Source: Trema orientale
Taxonomy: Eukaryota > Streptophyta > Magnoliopsida > Rosales > Cannabaceae
DNA length: 64,000 nt
Direction: 5' to 3'
Assembly: GCA_002914845.1 (NCBI GenBank)
Contig: JXTC01000315.1
Coordinates: 192,557-256,556, forward strand
In this document: one piece after another, positions 23,191-33,856 of the stretch
Layout of the letters: every line of letters begins with the position of its first letter
Numbering within the stretch: the stretch's first letter is position 1
The notes under the pieces: generated by a model
Databases searched by the model: none
What the model was told of the DNA's origin: nothing
Seen by the model: only the letters and a program-made list of their open reading frames with translations
Translations under genes and position numbers: made by a program

Positions 23191-23620
23191 TTTAATTGAA
23201 TTTATTTTCATATCAATTTTTTTTAAAAAAAATATTAATATATTTAAATCATAATTGACTAAAATACTCTTCATATTAATTATTTTGAAGTAACCAAATT
23301 AATTCTTTATTGAAATTTAAATTCAGATGAAAAAAAAGTAAATTAAAATAAAATAAAATAAATTTAATTGAGTAACTAATTTAATTGAGTTTATTTTCAT
23401 ATCAATTTTTTTTAAAAAAAATATTAATATATTTAAATCATAATTGACTAAAATACTCTTCATATTAATTATTTTGAAGTAACCAAATTAATTCTTTATT
23501 GAAATTTAAATTCAGATGAAAAAAAAGTAAATTAAAATAAAATAAAATAAATTTAATTGAGTAACTAATTTAATTGAGTTTATTTTCATATCAATTTTTT
23601 TTAAAAAAATATTAATATTT
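23191..23620. repeat. 189-bp tandem repeat, about 2.3 copies
   Basis: Units start at TTTAATTGARTTTATTTTCA at 23191, 23380 and 23569 (the last is partial). The first two units are nearly identical over their whole length, which points to a recent duplication. Extremely AT-rich, no coding. Confidence 0.9.
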
Positions 23621-23915
23621 TTAGTATGTACAAATATGCATAATTGTAAAAAATATTAATAAGCTCTTTCTATAAATATGCATAATTATACAATGATGTT
23701 TATTTTGGTCATTTTATATTCGCACAACAATTCAGTTATACAATTTATCAAACACTTTAATACAACTTTTTCAAGTCACAGCACTTTAAAATTACAGTTT
23801 ACCAAACACTTACGCTACAACGGATTTTTCCTTCAGCACAGTTAAAAATATTTTCCTTAAAATCTACAGCTCTACCAAACTGACCCTGTAATACTTATCC
23901 TTGTATGATCAATCA
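23621..23915. other. Intergenic
   Basis: AT-rich non-coding DNA with no recognised element. Confidence 0.5.
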
Positions 23916-23919
23916 TATC

Positions 23920-25215
23920 TTGTGGTGTCAAACGTATCGTGCCAGCACATTTAAGTTAGACATAAGTATACTTTCGTATCGTACCGTATCGTGTCAGTCT
24001 ATAGTATAAAATTACTAGTCCGACACAGCCCACTGACCTATACTTTAATGTGTCGTAACATGTCGTGCTTTTGTGTCATGTCAAAGCAGCCTACGTGCCA
24101 ATCTTTTTAGGCCGAAATCGACATATCTAATTAGTAAATTTTATCAATTTTAGTATCCATTTTATCAAATCTTTTTTCAAATAATTCGAATTTATATAAA
24201 AAAGAAAGGCAAATTTAATGTAAAATTTTATCTTAATTAGGTTTGCATTGTACCTAATTCGTTGTAAATTAATAATTATTTGAAAATTCTTCTTCTATTT
24301 TTCTTTTGAATGGAAGTCTGTCAAAGTGAAGAAGCATCAATAGAGAGTAGAAGCATCCCAACTAGGTTGACACCTAACTATCTCAACATTCCCTTGTTTA
24401 ATGATCCTTGAAAGAGAATTATTATTAATAAGAAAAATAGAAGAAAAGAGAACAATAGTTTAGAGCTTACAACTTGAAAGCAAAAGTAACTAGAACAGAT
24501 TAAAAAATAAAATAAAAATGAAATCATACGAGCCTCATTAAAACCTGACTAAATAAAACCCAATGGAAAAAAAACTTTAGCCAAGAAAAAGAGAACTTAT
24601 TACTCAAGAAAGAAACTACTAACGAAAATGATAGGAAAAAAAATTTAGGAGTTAAATCCCTTACAATATAAGAAAGAATAAAATCTTATTCATTTTTCTC
24701 GTCGTTGTTTGACTCTAATTTTGTAAAAAAAATTTCTTATATATGTTCTTTGCATTTTCTTTTTATATTTTATCCTTATCCTAGATATATCATCCTTCTA
24801 ATCTTTAACGACGACCTACCTAATAATTCTACTTGAGGTGCTAAAGAAAATAATTAAAAAAATTAAAAAAACATGTATAAAGGAAAAACAAAAGATCATA
24901 TACATATATTTAATGTGCGAACGAGCTACGTCTACCATGCAAGCGTGTCGGGCTGTATCGTACCTATAGTTCATATCATGCTTATACATGTGTCATGCTT
25001 GTATATGTGTCGTGTCGGGCTGTATCGTACCTATAGTTCATATCATGCTTATACATGTGTCATGCTTGTATATGTGTCGTGTCGTGCTTAATAAATCGTA
25101 CCTAATTTATTGGCCCAATACTGTCCACATAATCGTATCGTGTTTTGAACATGTCGTATCGTGCCGCGCCACCGTATTAATAGGTCAGTCTGGCTGTCTT
25201 GATGGCTCTAATCAT
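23920..25215. repeat. GTATCGTG/CGTGTCG-rich repeat, possibly one degraded transposon
   Basis: Two clusters, 23930-24120 and 24940-25210, are full of GTATCGTG, CGTGTCG and TGTCGTGC motifs and flank about 800 bp of AT-rich DNA. Such clusters are common as subterminal repeats of non-autonomous DNA transposons. Clean terminal repeats and target duplications were not found. A related GGGC/GCACGA-rich block lies at 30940-31510. Confidence 0.4.
24945..25083 (+). repeat. 67-bp tandem duplication
   Basis: GTGTCGGGCTGTATCGTACC starts both copies (24945 and 25012). The following 47 bases, through CATGTGTCATGCTTGTATAT, are identical in each, so the duplication is young. The overlapping open frames simply repeat their own translation. 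Confidence 0.9.
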
Positions 25216-25752
25216 ATCGGTCTATCTATTTAACTGGAAGACTTCTGTGACATGGGCATGAATAACAAAGGGCGCGAGCTAAAGTATGGACTATGGATTT
25301 TGGAACCATCAAAGTCAACTGTCTAAGGTCAAATAAGTCGAGTACAAAAGGCCATGCACACAAGCACAAACATATATAGGGCCTGTTTGGGATAACTTTT
25401 ACGTTTACTTTTTAACAGAAGAGGAAGAGAAGTAAAAGTTATTGCTTCTCAGTTACTGTTTGGATGATTTACTCCAAAAGATCTTTTTATTCCAGAAGAT
25501 CTTTTTGATGTGTTTAGGATATAAAACTTAAAAGCTCTTATGAATAAAATATGCCAAATTTGTCCATGAGTAACTTTTTTAATTATAAAATGACGTATAT
25601 TTTTTTTTTGTAACAACTAAATAAAATGAGAGACACAAAAACATAAGAACTATTTTTTTTTTCAAGTGAAACATAAGAAATAAATTCAACCATATAAATT
25701 GAAACCTTACTCTAATATAATAATTTCAAAAGTAATTCTTATAAAATAATAT

Positions 25753-27094
25753 TTATCTAAGCATAAGTTCTCTAGCAATTTTGTCGCGAATAACTCCCAT
25801 TTCACTCTCGTCTATTGAGGGGTTAATATTAAATTCATCATCTACCAGAGAATCATCATCTGCTTCATCACGAGAAGGAAACTCCATATCAATGGCCTCC
25901 CTCCTTATAAAATTGTGTAATGCCATTGAAGCAGAGACAATAGCCACTTGATTATCAAAACTATAATAAGGCATGCAGTGTAAAATTTCCCATCGTGCTT
26001 TCCACATACCAAAACAACACTCAATGACACTGCGCAACGATGAATGAGCATGGTTAAATAATTCTTTATAGCCACTAGGTTCATTGCCTTTTTGAAATTA
26101 ACGAAGATGATATCTTTCCCCTTTATACGGAGCTAAATAACCTTTCATATTTGGATAACCTGCATCAACCAAATAGTACTTATCTGCATTAAGGAAAAAA
26201 AGTTACTCAAATAATTATTCTGAGAAAAATTTAAAATACACATGAAAAAAGAAAACTTATAAATGAGTATAATATACCATTTGGTGGTTGAGGAAACTTA
26301 ATATCAGTGTTTCTTAATGCTGCTAGAAATATACGAGGATCATGTGCAGTTCCTTCCCATCCTAGCCACACAAAGGTGAATAACATATCAAACCCACATG
26401 CAGCCATAATATTTTGTGTAGGGCAACCTTTTCTTCTGATGTATGGAATTTGCTCATCAACTGGAAGTGATACTCGAACATGTGTTCTGTCTATAGCTCC
26501 AATACAATCCTATAAAAAATAATACAAGAAAAAAATTAGAAAAATAAAATAATACATACATTTAAAACATCTAAATAAAGATATTTAAAATTACCTTAAA
26601 GTATGGACAATATCTAGGATGCATCGAATATAATGCGGGACTTCATCAAAATTATCAGGTGCTCTAATTTCATCTAAAGCAAGCATACTCATTTTTTCTA
26701 ACACAATCCCAAACTGTCTACTAACAGTTTCACCTGAACATTGAAATTTTTTTTGAACCATTCTATTACCTGCACCATGTCCTAAGATCATTAAAAATAT
26801 ACCAACTGCCTCTTCTAGTCTCACTCCTTTACTAGAAGTTAATCCATAGTTTCTCAATCTTCCGCACAATTTGCAAAAAACATGCTTTTCCATTCGAAAC
26901 ATCTCATGACACCTTCGGCCATTTCCATCAAGTATCTCCATCATGAATTTTCATCCTGTATGAGGTGAATTTCTACACGGTTCTTTGACCAAAAAATTAT
27001 TATGATAGTATACTGATGCTCTTGCAGTGACAATAGCAAGTTCATCAAATTTCATTTCCTCTATTATAGCTTGTTGTATATATTCTTCATTCAT
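25753..27094 (-). pseudogene. HARBI1-like Harbinger transposase, disrupted
   Basis: The likely start is the ATG at 27094. Exon 1 continues to about 26595 and carries the N-terminal helical region (EKHVFCKLCGRLRNYGL, FLMILGHGAGNRMVQKKFQ). Exon 2 (about 26514-26278) holds DCIGAIDRTHV, with the first catalytic Asp, then RRKGCPTQNIMAACGFDM and WEGTAHDPRIF. Exon 3 (about 26189-25753) has YYLVDAGYPNMKGYLAPYKG with the second Asp and RSVIECCFGMWKARW with the catalytic Glu. The introns have normal AG acceptors. Two in-frame stops disable it: TGA at 26953-26951 and TAA at 26100-26098. The enzyme class cuts and pastes DNA using the DDE triad, normally together with the Myb-like partner encoded upstream. 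Confidence 0.85.
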
Positions 27095-27474
27095 GTCTTC
27101 TATATCTGAGTCACTGTCTATTTTGTATTAACAATATGTATATACAAATTAGTGTATGTTCGTATAAAATGCCAAAAAAGAAAAAAAGAAAAAACTTTCT
27201 TAGAGATTGATAAACATGCATAAAAGCAGTGGATAAAAGTGCATATATAACTTTATTGAGCTTTCCACATAGGTCTATGAAGACTTAAAGAAAATGACAA
27301 AATTCAAAGGATTAAAAAAAAACCCAACGATATCCGTAAAGATAAAAAAAAACAACAAAAAAATTACAATATCCAAAAAGAGAAAAATAAATAAAAAAAA
27401 ACTGACAATATCCGATGAATAACCACATTGAAGAAAAATCATTCTTTCAGCCAATCAATTTATAAGTTGAATTC

Positions 27475-28430
27475 TTACTCTTTCAGCCAATCAATTTGAT
27501 ATTCGGGTTTCTTCAGAGCTACAAAAATCTTCCTATTTGCTTTCTTTGCGAACAAACTAGTCCCCACTTTAAAAAGGGGGCTCATTGGTTCACAACCTGG
27601 TAGTGTAGCTAACTGATCAATAACTTCTTGAACGCTACAGCCAGGTGGGTATATATGAGCTCCTATTTTTGATTGCCTCACAGACCTCTTTGAGTTGATT
27701 GGTTAGCTTTGATATTACAGAATTATTCCTCTTCTCCTTCTTAAACCACTTCCTATTTGGGTCAAGCAGCTTTTTCTTATTTGGAACACTATCAGCTTCC
27801 TCATAATCACTTTTTTTAGAATTTTCACTCATTTCGGCATCAAGGTTGCCATCAAATCGAGATGGTTGGATGTATAAAGGAGGCATTGAACCAGACATTG
27901 GTGCCCAAGCTCTAGCTCCTGTAGCATTAACATCTCGAAATAACTCATCCAACTTGAGTGAATATTCTAGACCTTTGACTCAAAATTTAGCAGCATCTGG
28001 ATATTGCTGTGTATTTTTTTTTAAGTTAGATAAATAAATAATACAAAGATTATTCTATAAATCATAATTATTAAGTTAATATACATAAAATACCTGCCTT
28101 TAACTTTGTCTCCCACCATTCATTCGAAGCCTCTATAGTTTGCCTTTGCATGTCCCAACCTAACCCAGTCTCTCCTCTAAGTAATGAATCCCATAGTTGC
28201 CACTCTTTTTTAACATTGTCCCAATGATTCCTCATTTGCTTATACTCGTAGTTTCTACCTGTTGTTGCGTTAAACTTTTCAATAAAATTTTTCCAACCTG
28301 ATTTGCTCAAATGCGCTCCATGTCTATTACCTGCTCTTACTTGCTCTACAGCTAAATCAACCCACATCTGATGTGTTCATGGATCCCATATTTCTTTTGC
28401 TTTTCCTTGTGTTCCATTAGTTTCCGTTCT
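27475..28430 (-). pseudogene. Harbinger Myb/SANT-like accessory protein, disrupted
   Basis: Exon 1 (to about 28093) contains a Myb/SANT-like DNA-binding domain: HLSKSGWKNFIEKFN, YEYKQMRNHWDNVKKEWQLW and the downstream ASNEWWETK. Upstream in the same frame is KAKEIWDP, cut from the domain by TGA at 28379-28377. A later exon (27952-27635) supplies the acidic, Lys-rich linker. A frameshift near 27640-27680 separates it from the C-terminal part (VQEVIDQLATLPGCEP, DWLKE; 27681-27475). In Harbinger elements this protein helps the transposase enter the nucleus and bind the ends. It is non-functional here. Confidence 0.8.
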
Positions 28431-29431
28431 ATTTTAAAAATTAACAGTGTAAAACATATGACAATTAAAAAAAAAAAAACAGTCACTAAAATCTACAACC
28501 AATTTTTATTGGGACTAAACTAATTAGATTAACATATGGAATATTAAACAAAGAACGATAATCAACAAAGTACAATGAGACATATAGAAACTTTATTAAA
28601 ATTAGCTTATCACGTAGAAACTCTAATCATAGGAACGCAATATATGTCAAAAATAAAATACAATAAACCAAATAAAAATCTTCATAGCAATCATCGACTA
28701 AAAATAAAATATATATTATTATATGATATTTTGATAAGTCCAAAAAAACTTTATAATCGTTCTGATGTTGTTTTTTTTTTCAAAAAAAAAAAAAGAAAAC
28801 TAACCAGCAACCATATTTTATTCACAAAAAATAGTAATCAAGAATCCCAAAAAAACTTTGCTTTTAATAAATCATTACCGATCATATGTATTTAATTTCT
28901 TCGTTTCCAAGTCCTAATTCTATGGTTCATTTGTTATTCAAGAATATTATATTTCAGCCAAAACAATAATATCGATTTGGTCTCTTACGAACTATTAAAA
29001 GAGAAGAAAAGAAACTAAAAGAAAAGGCAATGAAAACTACAGGACAACATTAAAATTCAATAGTACAAGAAAATAAATGGAGAAAATACTAACCTTGAAA
29101 TTGTGATGAATGATGAGCTTAGGGTTTTTTTTAGGAGACGATGGCAAGTGATAAAAAAAATTTGTCAGAAAAAGAATCGTGTATTATAGAGTAGTAAAGG
29201 ATTAGGATGGAATTAAATTTTTCCACTTCACTAAAAAGAGGATAGAATAGGAAATACAAAAGTTTCATTAAAACTTATAACAGCTTCCCGTGTTTTTTTT
29301 AGAAGACTTTTTTAGAGAAGCTAGTGGGTCCATACTTTTTTAGTTTCATCTTCTAAATAAAAGAAGATCTTATGAATATTCATCCAAACACTCTTTAAAG
29401 ATCTTTGGAAGCCATGCCAAACGGGCCCATA

Positions 29432-30255
29432 AAATTGAGTAAGGTACAATAAATATGCAATATTCGATTGCATTTATCTTGTTTGATTGAAAAGAAATTG
29501 GTGCAAAAGCTGAGCTATCGAACTTTTCAAACCCAGTATTTATGTCGGGATTTATTTACCTTCTTGTTTGATATTCGTAAAAATGTATACAGATAAGATA
29601 TGACGTAACCTCCGGTCCTCCATATTTGAATCGAGAATTAATTGTCATTACACACCATTCAATAACAATGCATGGTTAATTTCGCCACCGGCACTTATAC
29701 TTCACAAACAAATTACACTATTATATGTTAGGTACGTTTATACAAAAAAATCAATCATATTCACTCGATTGAATGATACCATTCACATGTGATATATATT
29801 AATATTAAAATTTTGGTACATTTTTTAATATTTTAAGAGATTTAGTACAAATTTTGAGATATTTACATTATTCTTTATAAATTCATGATATTAAGAAAAA
29901 AAATTAGTAAAAAACATCATTGATAGAAACCAACGTAATCTTTTCCTTTTTCAGTAAAAAAATTATAATCATTCAACCAAACAATTAGCAAAATAATAAG
30001 TCTCATACTAAAATCGGATTCTTGGATTATGTTTATACTCCAATAATAAGTCTCATACAATAATAAGTCTCAACCAGCATTTATATTTCGTTGTTTATAC
30101 TTTCGATCTTGGGAAATTTAATAGTAAAGGCCCCGTGTGCTGTGCCTTGAGACCCAAACCCTGGTTGACGGGAGTAAAATGGCCATATCTGAGAAAGATT
30201 GACCATGTTAAGTGGCATACTCCTCGGTCATTCTGCTATCTTTTATTATTTACAG
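29432..30255. other. Intergenic
   Basis: AT-rich DNA. AATAATAAGTCTCATAC is repeated two to three times at 29990-30075. No gene recognised up to the exon-like segment at 30256. Confidence 0.5.
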
Positions 30256-30322
30256 GGCCGTTGCTTTGGTCTATGATATGAATACAGCAAATGAAACTTG
30301 GGAATTGCTTGACCTCAAGGAG
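30256..30322 (+). pseudogene. Orphan exon-like segment (67 bp), unrecognised
   Basis: A T-rich tract and TTTACAG precede the segment and GTAAGATT follows it, so both splice sites are textbook. In one phase it reads AVALVYDMNTANETWELLDL followed by KE without a stop, with codon composition like real coding DNA. No convincing neighbouring exon was found within a few kilobases. It is best explained as a fragment of a duplicated or transposon-captured gene, or a small exon of a gene whose other exons I did not detect. Family not recognised. Confidence 0.35.
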
Positions 30323-30935
30323 GTAAGATTCATGTTTTAAATTATATTTCTAAACTCCCGAAAATTAAAGTATGATGGCTGCAAGCTTGGTTGCTTTGTA
30401 GATGATTTGTTTAGGAAGATAATATCAGAACTGAACTTATTTGGGAGTTAAAGATTTGGCTTCTGATACCTTGGAGTGCTTTTCATCCGACTCATGTTTC
30501 TGTGTTGTTTTCTAAAAGTTGTAAAGTAATCTTATAGTTAGACCGTGCGTATTCTATGAATTGTTGGGTTGGCTTAAAAATGTTGTGATGACGTTTTCAA
30601 AAAAAAAATGTTGTGTTGACTAGAATGCTTGACATGTCAGTTGAATGGAGTATAGACAGGTAAATGGCACTATTAGTCCCTTATGTATTATTATTTTTGC
30701 ATATTGGTTGCCAATATTCTTTTTAGCATTAAATTATTCATAGGCTTAATCTTTCTCTTGTTGGCATCATTAGTCTTTTTGGCATATTTTGTCCAAAATT
30801 CTGTTTGAATTCATTTAAGTGGAAGAAATTTTGCCACATTGATCTAGAGATATCAAATGAGTTTTGATCACCTATTTGGTACGAGGGTACAGCAAGAAAA
30901 AATTCATACAGAACACAGTAGGAAGTGACTTAGGG
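30323..30935. other. Intergenic or intron-like DNA
   Basis: Less AT-rich at first (to about 30650), possibly more of the gene fragment's intron. No further exon could be supported. Confidence 0.4.
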
Positions 30936-30939
30936 CCAT

Positions 30940-31510
30940 ACCAAGCACGGCACAAGTTGTTGGGCTGACACGAATATGGCACAGTATAGAAAGCACAATT
31001 CTAGGTAATTTTAAAAAAATATATATTTATTTTTACTTTAACAATCTTAGGGCTTAAATGACTAATTTTGCATGTTATTTGAAAAAAAAAAAAAAGTAAT
31101 ACTAATAATTACTAATAGAAAAGACAAATTGCTAAATAAAAACTGATTTTGAATCACACTAAAATGGTTAAATAATTACATATTTCTATTATTGTTTTAA
31201 ATCAAAATATATTTTTTTAATTAAATAATTTTAAAAATTCATAAAATATTATGTATATCATAATAATTTAATAGGTCAACCGAAGTTGGGCACAAAAATA
31301 GGCTAGCACATTAGGCTTTGGCACAATAAGGGTCTAACACAAATACGGGCACGACATGAATTGTGCCCATGCCTATGGGCCGAGCTGGGCCTAGTGTTTT
31401 GAAACATGGGCTAACATGCGCACGATACGACATTTTATTTAACCGTGCCAAGTACGACATAAAGCACGAATAGGTCTACCTTTTATGGGTCATCCTAGCA
31501 CATACGACCC
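30940..31510. repeat. GGGC/GCACGA-rich repeat remnant
   Basis: Two clusters rich in GGCACA, GCACGGCAC, GGGCACGAC and GGGCCGAGCTGGGCC (30940-31005 and 31275-31510) flank AT-rich DNA. The style is that of hAT-like non-autonomous elements with GGGC-rich subtermini, as at 59363-60227, but the ends are not recognisable. Confidence 0.4.
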
Positions 31511-32464
31511 ATTTGACATCTGATTAATCCATATTGTCTAAATTGTTTAGCAATTTCTTTTATTTTTTGGTATTTATATCTCTAATTAACAAGATTGCAT
31601 ATATTTGGAGGGGGGAGGGGATGGAATTCTCTTATTCTTAATAAAATTACAATGATATCTCCTAAAATAAAAAATACCTATAATCAAATCGTTTGGCAAA
31701 AACAAAAACTAAAAAAAAAAATGAAATTGTATCTGTAGGCTTAACAATATCACTTTTTACATGTAAAACTAGTTTTTTTTTAAGGATAACATAAAAAAAA
31801 TAGACAGATCTATAAAAATTTCTAAGCTTATTAGCTATAATGTTTAGGTAAATAATTAGATAATTTTCTTAGAATAAGCAATTCATAATTAATATGAAAA
31901 TTTAATAGATATAGTATGATTTTAATCAAATTTGACTAGTAAAAAATATTGTATGTGAAATCTTTTTAGTTTTAAAAATGGTAAGAAAATTATTTTTAGT
32001 TCGTAAGAGTTACTATAGTTTGACATAAATTAAGGTATATTAGTGTAATTTTTTTTTTTAATTTGATTCTTAAATGAACTGTTTCTTCTATGTCTGTCTT
32101 TGAATTTTAACTTTCTGAAAGATTAGTAGATGCAATATTATTAATTGGAAATATGAATGCTAAAAACAAAAAAAAATAAAAAAAATTAGGGAGCAAATTG
32201 CTAAATAATTGAAACATTAGAGATTAATGGCGCAAAATTTCTACCATTAAAATGAATTATAATGGAGTTTTGGATGAAATATGACAAAAAGACTAACGGT
32301 ACGAAAAAAAATATTAATTCCTCTAAAAAAAAAAGAAATACTAAGTACTTGAATGCCTGAAAAAAAAAAAAGATTGGGACCAATATTCCTAAATGGTAAT
32401 ACACTAATGGTGCAATTTACCAAAAAAAGACAACAAATTGATATGTGATCATTTATAACTATGA
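31511..32464. other. Intergenic, very AT-rich
   Basis: No gene or repeat supported. Small open frames near the right end overlap the hairpin element and are not credible genes. Confidence 0.5.
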
Positions 32465-32473
32465 ATAGCAAAT

Positions 32474-32940
32474 GGGTTTTTGGCATGATTAGTCCCTGAA
32501 TTTTTCGATGATTTGCAATGTATCCCCTGAACTTTTTTTTTGGCAATTAAGACCCTGAATTTAGAATTTTTGGCAATGTATCCCCTGAACTTTTTTTTTT
32601 GGCAATTAGGACCCTGAATTTAGAGTTTTTGGCATGATTAGCCCCTGAATTTTTCGTTGATTTGCAATTTATTTTTTAATTGTTTAAAAATTTGAATATA
32701 ACTCAGGGGATATATTACAAATCAGTGAAAAATTCAAGGACTAATCATGCCAAAAACCCTAAATTCAGGGTCCTAATTACCAAAAAAAAAAGTTCAGGGG
32801 ATACATTGCAAATCTACGAAAAATTCAGGGGCTAATCATGCCAAAAATTATAAATACAGGGTCCTAATTGCCAAAAAAAAATTCAGGGGATACATTGCAA
32901 ATCATCGAAAAATTCAGGGACTAATCATGCTAAAAACCCT
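32474..32940. mobile_element. Long foldback (MULE-type) MITE with target duplication
   Basis: The left end GGGTTTTTGGCATGATTAG is mirrored at the right end as CTAATCATGCTAAAAACCC. The arms consist of a repeated sub-block (about 60-100 bp, with ATTTGCAATGTATCCCCTGAA and GGACCCTGAATTTAG) arranged inverted, so nearly the whole 467 bp folds into one hairpin. The flanks share TAGCAAAT (32466-32473 and 32941-32948). With one more base on each side this is a 9-bp duplication with one mismatch, as made by Mutator-like transposases. No coding. Confidence 0.8.
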
Positions 32941-33177
32941 TAGCAAATATGTCCTTTTTGACAATGCGCACACATTGATATTGCACATCGTCTACTCGAG
33001 GATCCCAGCCAATAAAATCTACGACATGTCGTTTTATTCCCAACTGCGTCGAGGTAAACAACAAGTCGTGTAGACATAATAACTTGTAGATCAAACGGCA
33101 TGCCATACTTAGACTTAATATGACATGTTGTCTTAATAACAAAAATGACACCTTATTTGTTCTAAGAGGAATACTAG

Positions 33178-33620
33178 CAACACTCTCTTTTATATTATTT
33201 TTATACTCTCCTAATTACACTGTTTGACACGTAGATTCCACTATGATTTGTTGCATTATTTAAATATTAAACTGGATAGTGGAATCCATAGTGAGATTGA
33301 AGAGCATAAAAGAAAGTGAGAAAGAGAGTGCATTTAGCACTTCTCTTGTTCCAGTCCTCCATGAATTATACTTTTCGCTTCTTACCAGATAATGCTTGTC
33401 AAAAGTTCAAAACGGCATTATTTGGTTTCAGCAAATGCGATCTATGCGTATATAGTCCGACCATAAAATCAAAAATAATTAGATTCGAAAAAGATACAAA
33501 TAATGACAATGTCAATCTACTACTTAAATTTCCAGCAAAAAAATGAAGCTACTAATTAATTTGCTAATGAATCCTCTAAGATAATAAAATTAATATTCCT
33601 TCCTTCTCTAGAATTCTTTT
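33178..33620. other. Upstream region of the defensin-like gene
   Basis: Non-coding. The small open frame at 33316-33546 has no recognisable features. Likely contains distal promoter. Confidence 0.35.
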
Positions 33621-33625
33621 CTTTT

Positions 33626-33634
33626 TATATATAA
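33626..33634 (+). promoter_or_regulatory. TATA box of defensin-like gene
   Basis: TATATATAA lies about 70-75 bp upstream of the ATG at 33702, giving a short leader. Confidence 0.5.
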
Positions 33635-33701
33635 CTTCCTATATTCACAATATTTTTGAACGTAAAGAGTTCTTTCTTTCTATACGTACTTGACAACACA
33701 A

Positions 33702-33814
33702 ATGGCCCTTGGAAATGTTCTCTCAACCATTAGTAAGCAAATTATCATCGCGGTTTTGATTGCCATGCTTTTCTTTTCAATGCTAGGTATGTATGCTCTT
33801 CCTTATTTCCCTTA

Positions 33815-33856
<42 letters not shown>

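Larger units (their letters stand above)
25379..29428 (-). mobile_element. PIF/Harbinger transposon, full length but inactive
   Basis: The terminal inverted repeats are GGGCCTGTTTGG on the left and CCAAACGGGCCC on the right. ATA flanks both ends (25376-25378 and 29429-29431), a 3-bp duplication as expected for the superfamily, although TTA/TAA is the usual form. The minus strand carries the two genes of the superfamily: a Myb/SANT-like protein (27475-28430) and a HARBI1-type DDE transposase (25753-27094). Both are broken by stop codons. The right-hand 130 bp closely matches the MITE at 19716-19905. Confidence 0.85.

Noticed and set aside
24873-25233. Two overlapping frames with repeated cysteines (SGCIVPIVHIM repeats)
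   Set aside because: Direct translation of the 67-bp tandem DNA repeat within transposon-like DNA.
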